A stretch of 64,000 nucleotides of DNA. It comes from Eriocheir sinensis. Its lineage: Eukaryota > Arthropoda > Malacostraca > Decapoda > Varunidae. Position numbers and translations under genes: made by a program. The notes under the pieces were generated by a model. The model made no database searches. It had not been told where the DNA came from and was given only the letters and a program-made list of their open reading frames with translations. Positions 30,026-42,975 of the stretch are shown one piece after another; within the stretch, counting starts at the first letter, position 1, and every line of letters starts with the position of its first letter. The stretch covers positions 131,001 to 195,000 of the forward strand of contig NW_026112163.1 in assembly GCF_024679095.1 (NCBI RefSeq), written 5' to 3'.

Positions 30026-31204
30026 ATGTCCCAGGATCGAAAATTGGAAGAGGCTCTATCCTCTGCCTTCAGCGGTTTAACGATTGATACTCCCCATCAC
30101 ACAGTCCTCCGTTCAGGAGCTGCTTATCCAAAACCTATTCCCCCAGCACCCCCATTACCTCCTGCAAAGACGCTCCCCTCAGACTTTTCACCAGAGCCTT
30201 CCCAGACTACTTCCTCTTCCCAGACAGAACAGCACCAAAGTGACACAACCATGAGTGACAAACCTCAAAACGTCATTTTAAGGGGCGAGGATAAAAATCC
30301 AAAATATACGGGCTCAGAGGAGACCGGCCCCGACCTCCTAACTCACCTGCAGAGGGTAGAGGATGCTTTTACCAAATTCCAATATACAAATGAAAAGGAG
30401 AAATTGGCCCACCTTTACGACAGCATCCACACGGGCCCTTGTCGGGCTCAATCCATTATAAAAAGTGACGCATTCAAGAAAGCCAAAACATATGATGAAG
30501 CGAAAGCAAATCTCATCAGCCATTTCGGCTCCACATGCAAACAGGGTGCCCTGTCAGTCTTGTTCCGCCTAGCGGCTACCTACCGTCCCAAAATAAAGGC
30601 TAATATTGCAGTGGATGACTGTTTAGGCGTCATGGTGGAGCTTTCACAGAGTTTGAAACCCAATTCCGTCACTCCCCGTGGACTACCGATGAGAAAATGA
30701 ACCTTGAGGATGTGTGCCGCCTTTTCTCATACTTTATCTTTCTCCTCAATTGCACGGAGACACTCTTCAAAGAGTTACAAAAGGAAGAACCCCTACCAAA
30801 AGGTAGAACCCTAGTTAACAAAATCAGTCACATGTCGGGACGAGAGCCACCAACAGAACCCACATCATCAGCTGTTAGGGGTGTCAGACTTCAGAGGGCG
30901 TCCCCAAAGTCGCTCCCCGACCGGAGCTCAGACCCCTAGGAACCGCTCTGCCACACCCCGCGGCCGCCGCCCTTACACTAGAGGCAGGGGTCGCGGGCGT
31001 GGCTATAACACTCAATATTGTTACAACTGCAGAATCACAGGACACCATACACGTAATTGCTGGTACGGCAGCAACACCCAACAGTCAAATCAATATTGTT
31101 CCTACCATAAGACATCAGGCCATAACACCAAGGATTGCCGCGCGAGGCCCCGGGGAGGTACCTCGTCGGGGAAGCCTCGCGCCACGTCTCCCGCAATAAC
31201 ATAG
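30026..31204 (+). pseudogene. Gypsy gag polyprotein (frameshifted)
   Basis: Capsid/nucleocapsid precursor. The first part (30026-30700) has a proline-rich N-terminus and a capsid-like helix region (LLTHLQRVEDAFTKFQY, KLAHLYDSIHTG, YDEAKANLISHFGS). It shifts frame near 30690, runs in another frame to about 30890 (LFKELQKEEPLPKG), and returns to the first frame for an Arg/Gly-rich linker and two knuckles: CYNCRITGHHTRNC (canonical CX2CX4HX4C) and CSYHKTSGHNTKDC (second Cys replaced by His). It ends at TAG 31202-31204, with pol in the same frame directly after. Confidence 0.85.
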
Positions 31205-34200
31205 GCTCAGGTACAAATCACACCAGGTGTGTGGTATTCAACACCCCCAACCCGCACACCTTTAAACAAACCAAGTACATCCACAGCTCATTTTGACATT
31301 GAAACCCAACCTACGGATGTTGAAACCACTACCATGAAACACCATCGCATCGCTCTTTATCCCCAATCCTCCCTTGCCATGACTGTCCCTGCTCAGTGTA
31401 ATGGTCACCAAATTAGTGTTTTCATGGACACAGGGGCATGTCCCAATATCATAAACATCGGAACATTGCGTGCCTTACATGACGCAAAGACAACCTTGGT
31501 ATTGGAACCTCCCTGCCTAAAATTAAGTGGACTAGATGACACATCATTTAAAGTAGTTGGACACACCCCCTTGTCTATCCAGTTGGCTAACTCCCCGTCC
31601 CCGATTACAGCCACCTTTCATGTGTGTCATGGTTTGAATATCCCAGGTGATATTCTTTTGGGTCTTCAATCTATGCGGGAACACTGCTTATCCCTAGCTC
31701 CAGCAGAAGATTGTGTTTACCAACATGAAACACCAATTAGGACACTCACGGTCCCAAAGCCATTATTGTGCACTTCTCCCTCCGCCGATGGAGAATATAC
31801 TCATCTTTCTAGCGTGGCCCAGCGGTCACTGGTTGATAATTCATCTCCAGCAGTGCATGTTATTAAGGAACAAAGTGCATCATCCTCCAATTCATTACCT
31901 CCCTCTCCCTCTTCTTCCTCTTCGCAAGAGCATTTGAGGGTCCACGGCGTTCTGGGGACTGACGTCACGTTAGAAGGACGTGGATCAGCTATGCTTCAAA
32001 TGCGTCTTGCTGGTATAAGTGATGAATGTGAGGCTATCTGTATGAGTGAGAGCTTGAAGATGAAAGCCATGACTATGGAGGATGCACTTTGCAAAGTAGA
32101 TAAAAATGGTCAAACCTTCCTAATAATGCACAACTCATCCCCATACGTACGCAAGTTCCGTCAAGGGACATGCGTCGTTGACTTTGAAGTTCTACCTGAA
32201 CGCATAGGTAGCGTACAGGAAACAGAGATCATCTCCCCCTCTGAAATCTTGCGGAGTGATCATCATAAACAAAAAGTAAATGATTACCTAGCTACTCATC
32301 TCGAAGATCTAGCTTTTCCAGAAGCAAGGGAGAAATTGCACAACCTACTAGATACATACCACTCCATTGTCAGTCTGCCGGATGATCCTATTGGATCCAC
32401 AAATGTTTTAACACATACAATACCGGTTGATCCCAATACCAACCCCATCTATGTGCCTGCATACAGAACACCACACTCTCAAAGAGCTATCCTAGATACT
32501 GCAGTTAAAAACATGTTAGCATCAGGTATCATAGAACACACTACTTCTCCCTGGAACTTTCCCATTTTCCTTGTGAAGAAGAAAAACGGCCAATTTCGGC
32601 CAGTTGTAGACTACAGGAAACTAAATGCTGTTTCGCACCCTCAAAGATACCCCTTACCTCACTTGCAGGATATTTTAAGCAGCATGGGCACCAACAACAA
32701 GGTTTTCACGACCTTAGATTTAGCAAGTGGCTATTGGCAGGTAGACCTCGATGAGCATAGTAAACCGCTTACAGCCTTCTCTACCCCTTCGGGTCACTGG
32801 CAGTTTCGTAAACTCCCCTTTGGAGTTAGTGGTGCGCCACTAACGTTCCAAAGGCTAGTCAACAAAGTCTTGCATGGCCTCCTTGGCAAACAGGTTTTCG
32901 CCTTTATAGATGACATCATCATAGTGTCACAGGATGTCGACTCACACATTACCTTACTACAAGAAGTATTTAATCGCCTTTACCAGGCAGGTCTAACTGT
33001 GTTTCCCAAAATGTCATTTTTTGCGTCCAAGCATCACATACTTAGGCCATGTACTAGATCAGAATGGTGTACATACGACTCCTGACAAGGTCAAGGCTAT
33101 TTTTAACTATCCTGTGCCAACAGACGTGAAATCTGTCCGCTCCTTCCTAGGACTGTCCGGGTACTATCGATCCTTTATCAAGGACTATTCACGCATTGCA
33201 AGACCCCTCACTCAACTTTTGCGCAAAGACTCCACATTTACATGGGGGGCGGAACATCAGGAAGCTTTGATTACCTTAGAAAAACTCTAACATCCCCTCC
33301 TGTCCTGGCATACCCAGACCACACAAAAGACTTTTTCCTGTTCACAGACGCTTGTGGCAGGGCCTAGGAGCCGCTCTCATGCAATATGATGTTAGAAATA
33401 AATTACAACCTCTAGCATATGCAAGTCGCACGCTCAACAAAGCAGAATCAAACTACAGTACTACCCACCTTGAGGCCCTTGCGGTCGTGTGGGCATTACG
33501 TCATTTTCGTGACATCATTTATGGCTACAATATCCATGTCAGAACCGACCACGCAGCCGTGGTGGAATTATTCAATACTAAAACCCTCACGGGGAAATTG
33601 GCCCGATGGAGCCTCATTGTCCAAGACTTTAATCCCTCATTTGCTCATGTCCCTGGAGCAGTAAATCAGGTAGCGGACGCCCTATCCAGAAATATCGGCG
33701 CGATAATGGACATGAATGTAGATCATTTTGATGACCCAAGTCGAACTCATGACCCAACTTTGAATGATTCCATACGCGCAGCGCAACAAACAGATAACTT
33801 CTGTCAACCCATCCTATACTATCTGCAGAGTGGCGACCCCAATTCCTTGCCAACGCTTCCTGTCCCCTTAACTGACTTTGATCTCAACGACGGCATCCTC
33901 GTCAGGAATACATACATCACAACTAAATACGGTCCGCATAGGGAAGTTACACAAATCGTCGTACCAGAAAGCCTAGTCTCTATGATCTTGCATAACATAC
34001 ATTCTTCCCCTCATGCAGGCCATCCTGGAAAAGGTAGAGCTTTGATGCAAGCCCGTTTGTTATATTATTGGCCACGTATGCGGCTCGACATCATTGATTA
34101 CATCAACAACTGCCACACTTGTGCAGAAAATTATGGATCCATTACTCAGCAAGTCCCCATCAAAAGCTATCCCATACCTTTAGAGCCATGGGATACCATT

Positions 34201-35148
34201 GCTATTGACCTATTGAAATTACCCCAAACTACTGAAGGCCACAAATACCTATTGGTTGCCATTGATCATTTCAGTCGTTTCTCGGTTCTAGTTCCCATAG
34301 TGGACAAGCAAGCAACTACTGTGGCTAAAGCTCTCATTGATGAAGTCTTTTGTAAATATAACACCCCTAAAGTCCTCATCTCAGATAATGGCACAGAATT
34401 TAACAATAAAATCATGGAGGCAATCTGCAGGGAATACCAAGTTGATAAGGTAAATACCATGGCTTATCATCCAGCTTCCAATGGCATGGTCGAGCGACAC
34501 AATCGAAAAATCATTCAGACACTTCGCTCTCTGGTCGGTGATGTCTCAGTAACTTGGCACGAATGGATGCCTCAGGTAATGGCTTCTCTTAACTCATCTC
34601 TCCATAAATCAATAGGTGACACACCTCATTTTGTCATTTTTGGCCAGGACCATCGATTGCCATACTCATTCCTCCTCAAAGAGGACACATCCATCTATAA
34701 TTTTGATGACTACGTTCGAGTCAGAGGGACAGACTTCCAGAAGATCTATAAACGGGTTACCTCCAACATCGAGGATAGCAAGGCTGCCATGAATGCGTCA
34801 CAATGGAAATCAGCAACCGACAAATTATTGGTCACAGGGGACATTGTCTATTTAAAAATTCAGGAACCCAAAAACAAACTAGCACCTCGCTTTGAGGGAC
34901 CATACCGCGTACTGTCCTACGACAAGGGGAATAAGGTCAAGATCCGCCACCTGACTACCTTGGAAACAAAGCTTGCACACCTAGACCACCTAAAACGCAC
35001 TAACCGACCTTCTTCCTCAACCTGTGAGGAGTCGACCCCTGCGCCTGACGACCCTCTAACGACACCGACAAATACTCCAGGCCCAGCTGAGGTGGACACT
35101 ACCAACGACTACAGGAAGAAACTAAGATCATACACATCTGCAAACTGA
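31205..35148 (+). pseudogene. Gypsy pol: protease, RT, RNase H, integrase
   Basis: Makes and integrates the element's DNA copy. Order: aspartic protease (FMDTGACPNII, about 31425); RT (WNFPIFLVKKKNGQFRPVVD, TLDLASGYWQVDLD, LPFGVSGAP, and FIDDIII for the YxDD box, about 32910); a frameshift near 33040; the RT connection (YLGHVLDQNGVHTTPDKV, FLGLSGYYRSFI); shifts near 33295 and 33355; RNase H (LFTDACG, HLEALAVVWALRHFR, VRTDHAAV); and integrase with an HHCC finger (HNIHSS...H, CHTCAEN), DDE residues (AIDLLK, SDNGTEFN, GMVERHNRKI) and a GPY module (FEGPYRVLSY). Bases 33352-35148 (RNase H to the integrase end) form one open frame. First Met is at 31229. Three frame breaks stop a full product. Confidence 0.9.
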
Positions 35149-35181
35149 TGCATTTGTACGGAGAACCATCTTCATCCCTTA

Positions 35182-37004
35182 GTGTCCCTTCTCTTCTCTC
35201 ACATTTTTTTTTTACCTTATCCATCCACTAACCACTTTCTATTATCTCACCCAGTTGCGATGCTACTCCCTTGCCTATGTGTCTTGGGAGGTGTTCTCCT
35301 GGTCCTCCCCACAAATGCCACGAAGCAGCCCTCCTATGAACAACACCTACGTGTGGGGGCAATCGTGGAGTCAGACGGCCCCGTGATGGTGGTGGAGGAC
35401 GTGGTCGATGTCCGCATTACCCTCTGCGATTTTCAAAAGCTGGAGAGACTCCATATACCCCAGTTCCGGCGCCAGATCCAGCAAGCGGAAGCGGTTCTCC
35501 AGCAGACCTCGGACACAGTTCATAAACTAAACCATCCACTCACGCTGACATATTTCTCTACTCTCATGCTATCTTTCCTAAATATCCAACAATCCTTTGA
35601 TAGTCTGCTAGAATGGACCCCTTTTTCAACTTACCTTAAAACACCAGTAGCCCACGCCAGGTCCAAGCGTGGTCTCATCGACATTGGTGGGAGATTGTTA
35701 AAAGGCCTCATTGGTACAGCTACAGAAGCCGATGTTGCTGAAGTTCACGATCAGTTAGACAAATGGGGTACTATTTTGAATAACCAGGCCATTGTTCTCA
35801 GTTCCCAAAACAAAGCTATTGAGAAGGTTGTTAGGACTCAAAAAGTTATCATAGACCGCCTCAACAACTTCACATCCCTCATAACCCAGCTTCAGCAGGT
35901 CCAACACCAGTACTTATTGGCTCACCATTTGGCTTTAATGGCTGCAAACCTCAGAACTGTCTACCTTGCAATCACAAATTTTAAATTAGCACTGCAGGAC
36001 ACATTTACACTGCTCAGAGACGTGTTAGATGGTGTTGTAACCCCCTCCCTTCTCACCCCTGCCGAACTTATGCATGTCATTGATTGGGCCAGAACAGAAA
36101 AAGGCCTAACTCCTGTTTTCAGTGAGACCCAGGTTCAATATTATTATCCCTTCATGGAGGCAACATTGACTACTGATGGTATCTTGGTGCATATACCCTT
36201 TAGGTCGCCAGATATGTTCACTATCTATCACATTCATCCATTCCCTACGGTTGTCAATTCTTCCATCTACCAACTATCTACATCTCATACCACTCTCTTG
36301 GTTTCATCAGATTTCATGCACATTGCTTTTCCAGCTGACTTTCATGATTGCCATATCACCCGATTCCAGATGTACCTTTGCCCTGCTTACCAGTACGTCT
36401 TTTTGCCTAATTATTGCCTAATTATCCTTGTGAGATGGGTCTAGTTAGGAACTCCCCAATTGAATCTCTGTGTGTTTTCACCCCAGTCGAGGATACCACC
36501 ATCTTCCACCTTAGAGTGAAACCCTGGCGGTACTTCTATTTCCATCATTCAATTGCTCTTACAGTCACTTGCCCTGGATCCCGACCTAGCAACACCGCTG
36601 TCCACGGCTCCTTTGTCATCTTAGAGGCCTGCAGTCTCACATCCCACAACCTGACAACTAAACAATCTAACCATCTATTGCTCAACCAAACCTTTCATAC
36701 CTACAACCTCAAACCCTTCAACTTGCCGGTACCTACAACTCCCCTACAACTCAAACCCTTACACCCACTAGGAGACACCTTACCCAAACTCATTGCACCA
36801 AACATCACCCTACAACCCATTTCCTCTCTCACCATATGGCCAGAACTTCGCCCCGACACTGTATACCCCATCCTCGCGTCACTGACTACGGTACTCACGC
36901 TCACTGTGATCCTAGCTACCCTACTCATCTGTGTCTTCCACCGCCGCTACGCCTTCCTGCGTCGAGCCATCCTCCAGCGCACCTTACAGCCAGCAACGGC
37001 ATAG
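35182..37004 (+). pseudogene. Gypsy env, fusion-type envelope protein (frameshifted)
   Basis: Envelope-like protein of the errantivirus/baculovirus-F type. The first ORF (35182-36444) has a hydrophobic signal segment near a Met at 35260, a furin-type RSKR site (about 35667) followed by a glycine-rich fusion-peptide-like stretch, and a heptad region (LSSQNKAIEKVV). The second ORF (36414-37004) overlaps in another frame. It carries the rest of the ectodomain, a C-terminal membrane segment (LTLTVILATLLICVF, about 36890-36940) and a short basic tail. The frame change near 36.42 kb splits the protein, so this copy should not make a complete envelope. The call rests on position after integrase, the cleavage motif and the membrane anchor. 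Confidence 0.8.
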
Positions 37005-37609
37005 ACCATGTTCCCATTGTCCAATAATATATTTTTCTCATTGAGCATAATTGTCTTCATATGCCATTTATCTCTAACCAGAGGACAGGATAATTTCTTT
37101 ACAATAACTAAATAACATGCAAGTCCTCTGTGATATGTATCTATTTGCCATTTATATATACACCTATATATCCATATACAACCAATTTTTTTTGTTTCCA
37201 TATTTTCACTTAACTAAACCATGTATATATAACCATACCATTTCCTACATGATCATGATAATATTTTCCATTATATATTATTTCTCATATTACATTTAGT
37301 TAATAGCTCATTCTCCCGGGAGTTTAGATATTAGGAATTTTTTTTGTGCACTTGTCTTTATTTGTTTATACACCATTACTCTAGGTAATGTAACCATGTG
37401 CCAATTGTTTAACTTCCATTTAACTGCTATTTGTCCCTTATGGGCTTATCATCCTGTAACCCATTCATTATTTTTTTTTTCCATTCCCTTATACTGTGTA
37501 CTTCCTTTCTCATCTGCATACTTTCTATACCTCATTTGGCCCGGCCATCCTTGTACATAGAGTTTTACTTTCATCGTGGCGTGGGCGCCACGCTAGCCTG
37601 ACCGAGCAT
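37005..37609. other. Gypsy 3' untranslated region
   Basis: A/T-rich, no coding match. A palindromic gtggcgtgggcgccacgc lies at 37577-37594 just before the 3' LTR. No clear polypurine tract was found. Confidence 0.5.
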
Positions 37610-37828
37610 TGTAAACATGTAAATATTAATCCTAAATATCTATCCGTTTCCACTTCTTCTCCCTCTATCTGTATAAATCCTCTTAGACTAGGCAACCTCA
37701 TGAACGAACGATGACGCACATAGCTTGTGCATCATCATCGTGCATCATCACACGCTCCGTGTAAGCCACAAAACCAGTAAAAAGACAATTTAAGCAAAGA
37801 CTTTAACTCCAAACCTGCTAAACTTATA
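37610..37828 (+). repeat. 3' LTR of the Gypsy element
   Basis: See 5' LTR. The outer flank is CCAG (37829-37832), matching 29341-29344. Confidence 0.88.
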
Positions 37829-37832
37829 CCAG

Positions 37833-37987
37833 TCATAGTAAGCTAGTGGTCAGTGAAGAGTCAGAGTGAAGTGTACTACTAAGGAAGAATATTAAATTAT
37901 AGAAGTTGTGCAAAGTGTTTACATATCTCCCGCCCACTTAGTCTTGTGACAGCGACACGGAACCCAAGTAACACGTCCGGCATAACA
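37833..37987 (+). mobile_element. Outer LTR, piece 3 of 3
   Basis: Ends GTCCGGCATAACA, followed by ATAC (37988-37991), the duplicate of 21562-21565. With pieces 1 and 2 the LTR is about 400 bp. No internal domain belonging to it is seen, so it is probably a solo LTR. Confidence 0.65.
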
Positions 37988-37991
37988 ATAC

Positions 37992-38150
37992 TGAGGAGTT
38001 GGCAGCCAGGATGAGGAGAAAGAATGCAGGAGTAAAAGTGGGAGAAGACAGGGTAAGTGTGCTTCGGTATCCAGATGATGTGGTAGTCATGAGTGAGTCA
38101 GCGGAGGAACTGCCCCTGGTGCAGGACCGTCGAGGAGACCAATGAGCACC
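37992..38150 (+). pseudogene. LINE reverse transcriptase, continuation of 20515-21565
   Basis: The frame reads EELAARMRRKNAG, VKVGEDRVSVLRY, PDDVVVMSESAEEL. This is the YADD box (here YPDD) and following helix, which directly continue the palm cut at 21565. The similarity ends near 38150. Bases 38151-38961 hold nothing else except (GT)n at 38612-38647. Confidence 0.85.
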
Positions 38151-38608
38151 GCCTGCTGCACTGTGTACTTCAGATAATCTATAAGTTCTGCTTGTCATAC
38201 ATGTTTGCTTTACTCTTCTTCTTTAAGTTATGTCCTTGGGTAAGAAAGGTATAAACCAATTTATATGGCCTGGTATTATGTAAATTTTCTAAGTGACTGT
38301 ACTTGTCTATTTGTTATACGTGTAATTTTCTTTATTATTCTTATTCCTATATTCTTGAGATTATTCCATTGCATTACTGCCCTATTATCTTTCTTTACTT
38401 TGTGTATAATTATAAAACCAATATTTCTTTCTCATATTTTATTTTGCTTGTGTGTCTGTGTTCATGCATTTTCTATAATGCACAATGCGTGCCATATAAC
38501 TACATGCCAGCATATATTTGTTGTATATAATTTTCTAGACAAATACAACTGAACTTTACCGGTATATCATTGTTTCTTTGTCCAAAATACACTAATTAGT
38601 TAAGTAAA

Positions 38609-38652
<44 letters not shown>

Positions 38653-38961
38653 TTGCACTTCATGAACTATAGTCTTTGTGGTTATACCAACCACCACTGA
38701 TGAAAGATAGTATATAATAATCATATAATACATAATGAATGATGAAAAAATAAATATTGTTTATACATAATGTCAAAAATAAGATTACGCATATGATACA
38801 AACTACAAAGCGATAAGGTCACGAGAAGATGAAGAGGAGACCGTACACCCGCAGACGACGTACTTGATATAGTTTGGCGTCGGCTCAACAGATGGCGCTG
38901 CTGGTCTATATCTGCCTCATTTTCTTTATCGCTTTTAGATAGCAGCTTTCCCATCTTTCTT

Positions 38962-39155
38962 TTTATAGTCTTTGGCCCTCCCGGAGCTCATCTTGAATCC
39001 TAGAATCTAGAGTCCGAGTAGATAGGTGGTCTTCTGGACAGCATGTGGGTAGTTTTGAGCTACTCGGCGGCGGCTGAAAAATCCCAGCTTGGTGGCACCG
39101 GACGGGGATTGAACTCGCGTCCTCCTTCACTCTATCGACTCAGCCACCGCCTCGT
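38962..39155 (-). mobile_element. tRNA-derived SINE S1, copy 3
   Basis: Minus-strand head GAGGCGGTGGCTGAGTCGAT, then a worn B box AGTTCAATCCC. The body contains ggtggtcttctggacagcat and ctactcggcggcggctgaaa. The 3' portion is truncated. Confidence 0.8.
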
Positions 39156-39729
39156 TAACACTCGTGGAAACACTTGTACAAAATGCCAATCAGATGAATT
39201 GCTGTGGCAACGCGTAGAGTGTGGGCCAATCAGAGCCTCGGGCGATGATGCCGCCCCAAATCAAAGCAGTGAAGCCGAAGGACGCAGGAGTCGGCCAATG
39301 GGAGACGAGAATTTTCTCGCGCGCCTTTCCAACTTGTCTGGCAAGAAGGGACGCCATGTTCGCCGTGCTAATGCGAATAAAATAACCCATCAGGGCACAC
39401 ACAGAAATCACGACCCCTTCGAAACGGTAAAGCACTGCAATGGGCGCTTGAAGTCCCAAAACAAGTTTAAATTAGTACGTAAAACATCAGGGCGGCGAGC
39501 TAACAGGAGCACAAACTTGCTGGGGTCACAACGGGATGCCTGTAGAGCCTGTTGACCGTGGCAGGTGCCTCGTCAGCAATAAAGTTGCACATCACATAAC
39601 AGGCTCTTGAAAGCACAGGCTGATGTGGCGCGGGGGTAAAGCCGTGGGCCAGGAGAACACGAGGGAGGCTTGACTAGCAAAGGCAGGGGAATGGTGTAAC
39701 GGTGTCGAGCCGGTATGGCGTGTTGGGGC
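39156..39729. other. Unassigned; CCAAT boxes
   Basis: No recognised coding sequence. Contains gccaatcagagcc (39223) and gtcggccaatggg (39290) in GC-rich DNA. Confidence 0.4.
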
Positions 39730-40263
39730 TGTAGACGGACATTTCGGCCACGGATGTTTCGTCCTAGGACATTTCGGCCTAGGACGTTTCGGCCATAAAA
39801 ATATCATACAGTGGACATTTCGGCCAAATTTTTTTTTCCCATGTTTCAAGGAATAAATTAGTATACCAAATATATATATAAAAAAAAAACATACAATAAC
39901 ATACATATATTAGTCAATCACGTATTTTTTAGATGAATTGTTGATCAATAAAAGTGTTTAATAAAACGATTGCAAATGCACTTGTGATTACCCCTATATA
40001 TATTATTCGAGAAGTACATGAATAAGATTTGGTAAATTTTATTTGCCTAAAGTAAATATTATTTAAAATGTAACCTTACACATTACTAAAAGGAAGGCTT
40101 ACATTACTAAATAAAATCTAACACATCTTGATTTATATAGTTTATATAGTTTATAGATTCATAGATTGGGCTGCCCACCACGTAGATTGTGGCTGACACT
40201 TCTCAGGAACTCGGGAATAGTTTTGCGGCCAGAAACTCTATCTTCACAAAGATTATGAAGGCG

Positions 40264-41542
40264 TTATTGTAGATCAGTATAAATCTTCTTACACCTTTTC
40301 TTAGGACGAACACCAAGCTCATACTGTAGGAGCACACCAGTTACATGTGCACATTCTGCTTGTAGACAATCTATCAATTTCCAAATACTTGGATGATGGT
40401 GACCAACAAGAGAGAACCTGTTCTTCCATCCTTCACAGATCTTGTTGGTGCGTGGTTCCCAGCAAGCGTCACTTGGTGCAAGTTCCAGTTGTGAAGTGGG
40501 AAGATTGGTGGAATTCAACGTATACGAATAGGTGCAACAATCTCTCCATCTTGTTGTTGTGTTTGTCTCTGTCTAAGCTGGCCTGATACATGATTCTGGT
40601 CAAAATATTCAACCAGTGGTATGGCAGCATGTGGCATAGTGTCCAAGTGTTGCATGCCCTCCATGACTTCATCTGGTGGTAAGAAGGCAAGGGCATCAAG
40701 CTGATCACAGAAAAGTCTGAATTCATCGTCATTTTGGTACTGGTTTGCAAGTCCTAAGGCTTGAATTTTCCTCCATGTTGATTGTGTAAGATGATAGAAA
40801 CCAGGGAAGGATCACGACCATTTGCCTCTAGTATACGAAACATTGCCTCATAGCTTGTCTGAGTTTTCCTTTGCAGCAGGATGTACGTTATAGGTAGGAA
40901 TACATTTGATACTCTAGCTTGAATAACATACAATTGCATGAATATATGTGGAGCCATAGCAAAATTGCCATCCATACACCATGTATCCGATGCTGCAAGC
41001 TGAGCGAGATGAGATTCAGAGGCAAAGATGATAATGTGTTCATCAGAAGCTGTACCATTATCATAAAAAAAGAAAACGGGTTGGATTGCCACCTTGTGTC
41101 ATTTCCCATTCACCATCCATATTAAGATCGTGCAACGACTGGGGTTTTGAGGGACAGTGAAGAGCCCGTGACCTTCTTAATACACGTTTGCAGATGTCTG
41201 CCCTTGGTAAATGGGCTTTGACATCATCTGGAGCTTGTGCAGTTGCAAAAGTAAATATCTGATTTGGCTTATCCCGAGTGGTTTCAGCTTTTGCTTTCAT
41301 ATCACTACGGCATTTTGTGACCCTTACACTGTCTCATCTGGTGGGTGATTATGAGCTATCTTGATCTCAGGATTTTCATTGTTCTTAGTGTTATGCAGTA
41401 TCGATGAGCACCTCAATGGTGGATCACGCTTAACACAACGCCATGTAATTTGATTAATTTCCTTTGCATCACCTTTCTTAGTGTACATATATCCTTCTAA
41501 ACAAAGCTTCTGTTCACCTCTCTTTGTAATTGTAAATTCCAT
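40264..41542 (-). pseudogene. FLYWCH zinc finger-MULE transposase, copy 1
   Basis: Starts at ATG 41542 with a FLYWCH finger (FTITKRGEQKLCLEGYMYT, WRCVKR, a Cys, HNHPPDE). The linker ICKRVLRRSRALHCPSKPQS follows, then the MULE core: DTWCMDGNFAMAPHIFMQ (first D), FLPITYILLQRKTQTSYEAM, a helical region (DDEFRLFCDQLDALAFLPP) and a C-terminal EPRTNKICEGWKNRF (NxxE). Frame breaks lie near 41325 (one base short after DETV), near 41060 (an extra T in a T run after NPTRFLF) and between 40754 and 40500. Similar genes are common as MULE-derived or domesticated genes in arthropods. This one is dead. Confidence 0.85.
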
Positions 41543-41724
41543 GTCGGTTCAATGAATTTGTTTCCTTAACTAAAGTTCTTGTAATGGGAGAACACTGTAT
41601 ATAGCTCGGCACACCGCGCTCACTGCTCGGACGAGACTCGATACACCGTTGTACCGAGTAGCTCGGTACAGTTCGGTACAGCGGTGTATCAATTCTCGTA
41701 TAAAATAGTCAAGGTTCAAAAGGA

Positions 41725-41728
<4 letters not shown>

Positions 41729-41815
<87 letters not shown>
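41729..41815. repeat. (TA)n microsatellite
   Basis: About 86 bp of AT/TA, repeated in duplication unit 2 at 44411-44513 with a different length. Confidence 0.95.
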
Positions 41816-41817
<2 letters not shown>

Positions 41818-42067
41818 ATTTTTCCATAAATAATTAAAGTTTCCCGTGGCCGAAATGTCCGTGGCCGAAACGTCCTAGGCCGAAACGTTCACGAGCGAAA
41901 CGTCCAAGACCGAAACGTCCTACATTCTTTACACCTTCTCTCATTCTCACACCTTCACCCACACCCACATTCTTCATCATTGCTCTCATCTCGTTATTAG
42001 TGTTTAGTGCGATGTGCCCTACTGTGAGATCTAACACTACGTATCTACAGTGGCGTAGCCAGGGGTG

Positions 42068-42975
<908 letters not shown>

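Larger units (their letters stand above)
29345..37828 (+). mobile_element. Ty3/Gypsy element with env, 8.5 kb
   Basis: Two LTRs (29345-29589 and 37610-37828) and a CCAG duplication on both sides define the element. Domain order is gag (zinc knuckles), protease, RT, RNase H, integrase, then env, as in errantivirus-like Gypsy elements. LTRs share TGTAAACATG and the CTGCTAAACTTATA end. They differ by one indel-rich block of about 45 bp. The sequence after the 5' LTR, TTGGTGGCAGCGG, is the likely primer-binding site. Frameshifts in gag, pol and env make this copy non-autonomous. Confidence 0.9.
39730..41924 (-). mobile_element. FLYWCH/MULE DNA transposon, degenerate
   Basis: Ends TGTAG...CTACA. 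Each end is a cluster of about 15-bp direct repeats of the form GACATTTCGGCC(A/T)NG (left 39735-39826) and its complement GGCCGAAACGTCC(T)A(G) (right 41847-41924), so the ends are inverted repeats made of short tandem units. Between them is a minus-strand FLYWCH-MULE transposase pseudogene. No target duplication could be read. Confidence 0.75.

Noticed and set aside
39043..39555. 170-codon open frame
   Set aside because: It starts inside the SINE at 38962-39155 and shows no protein-like motifs beyond it.
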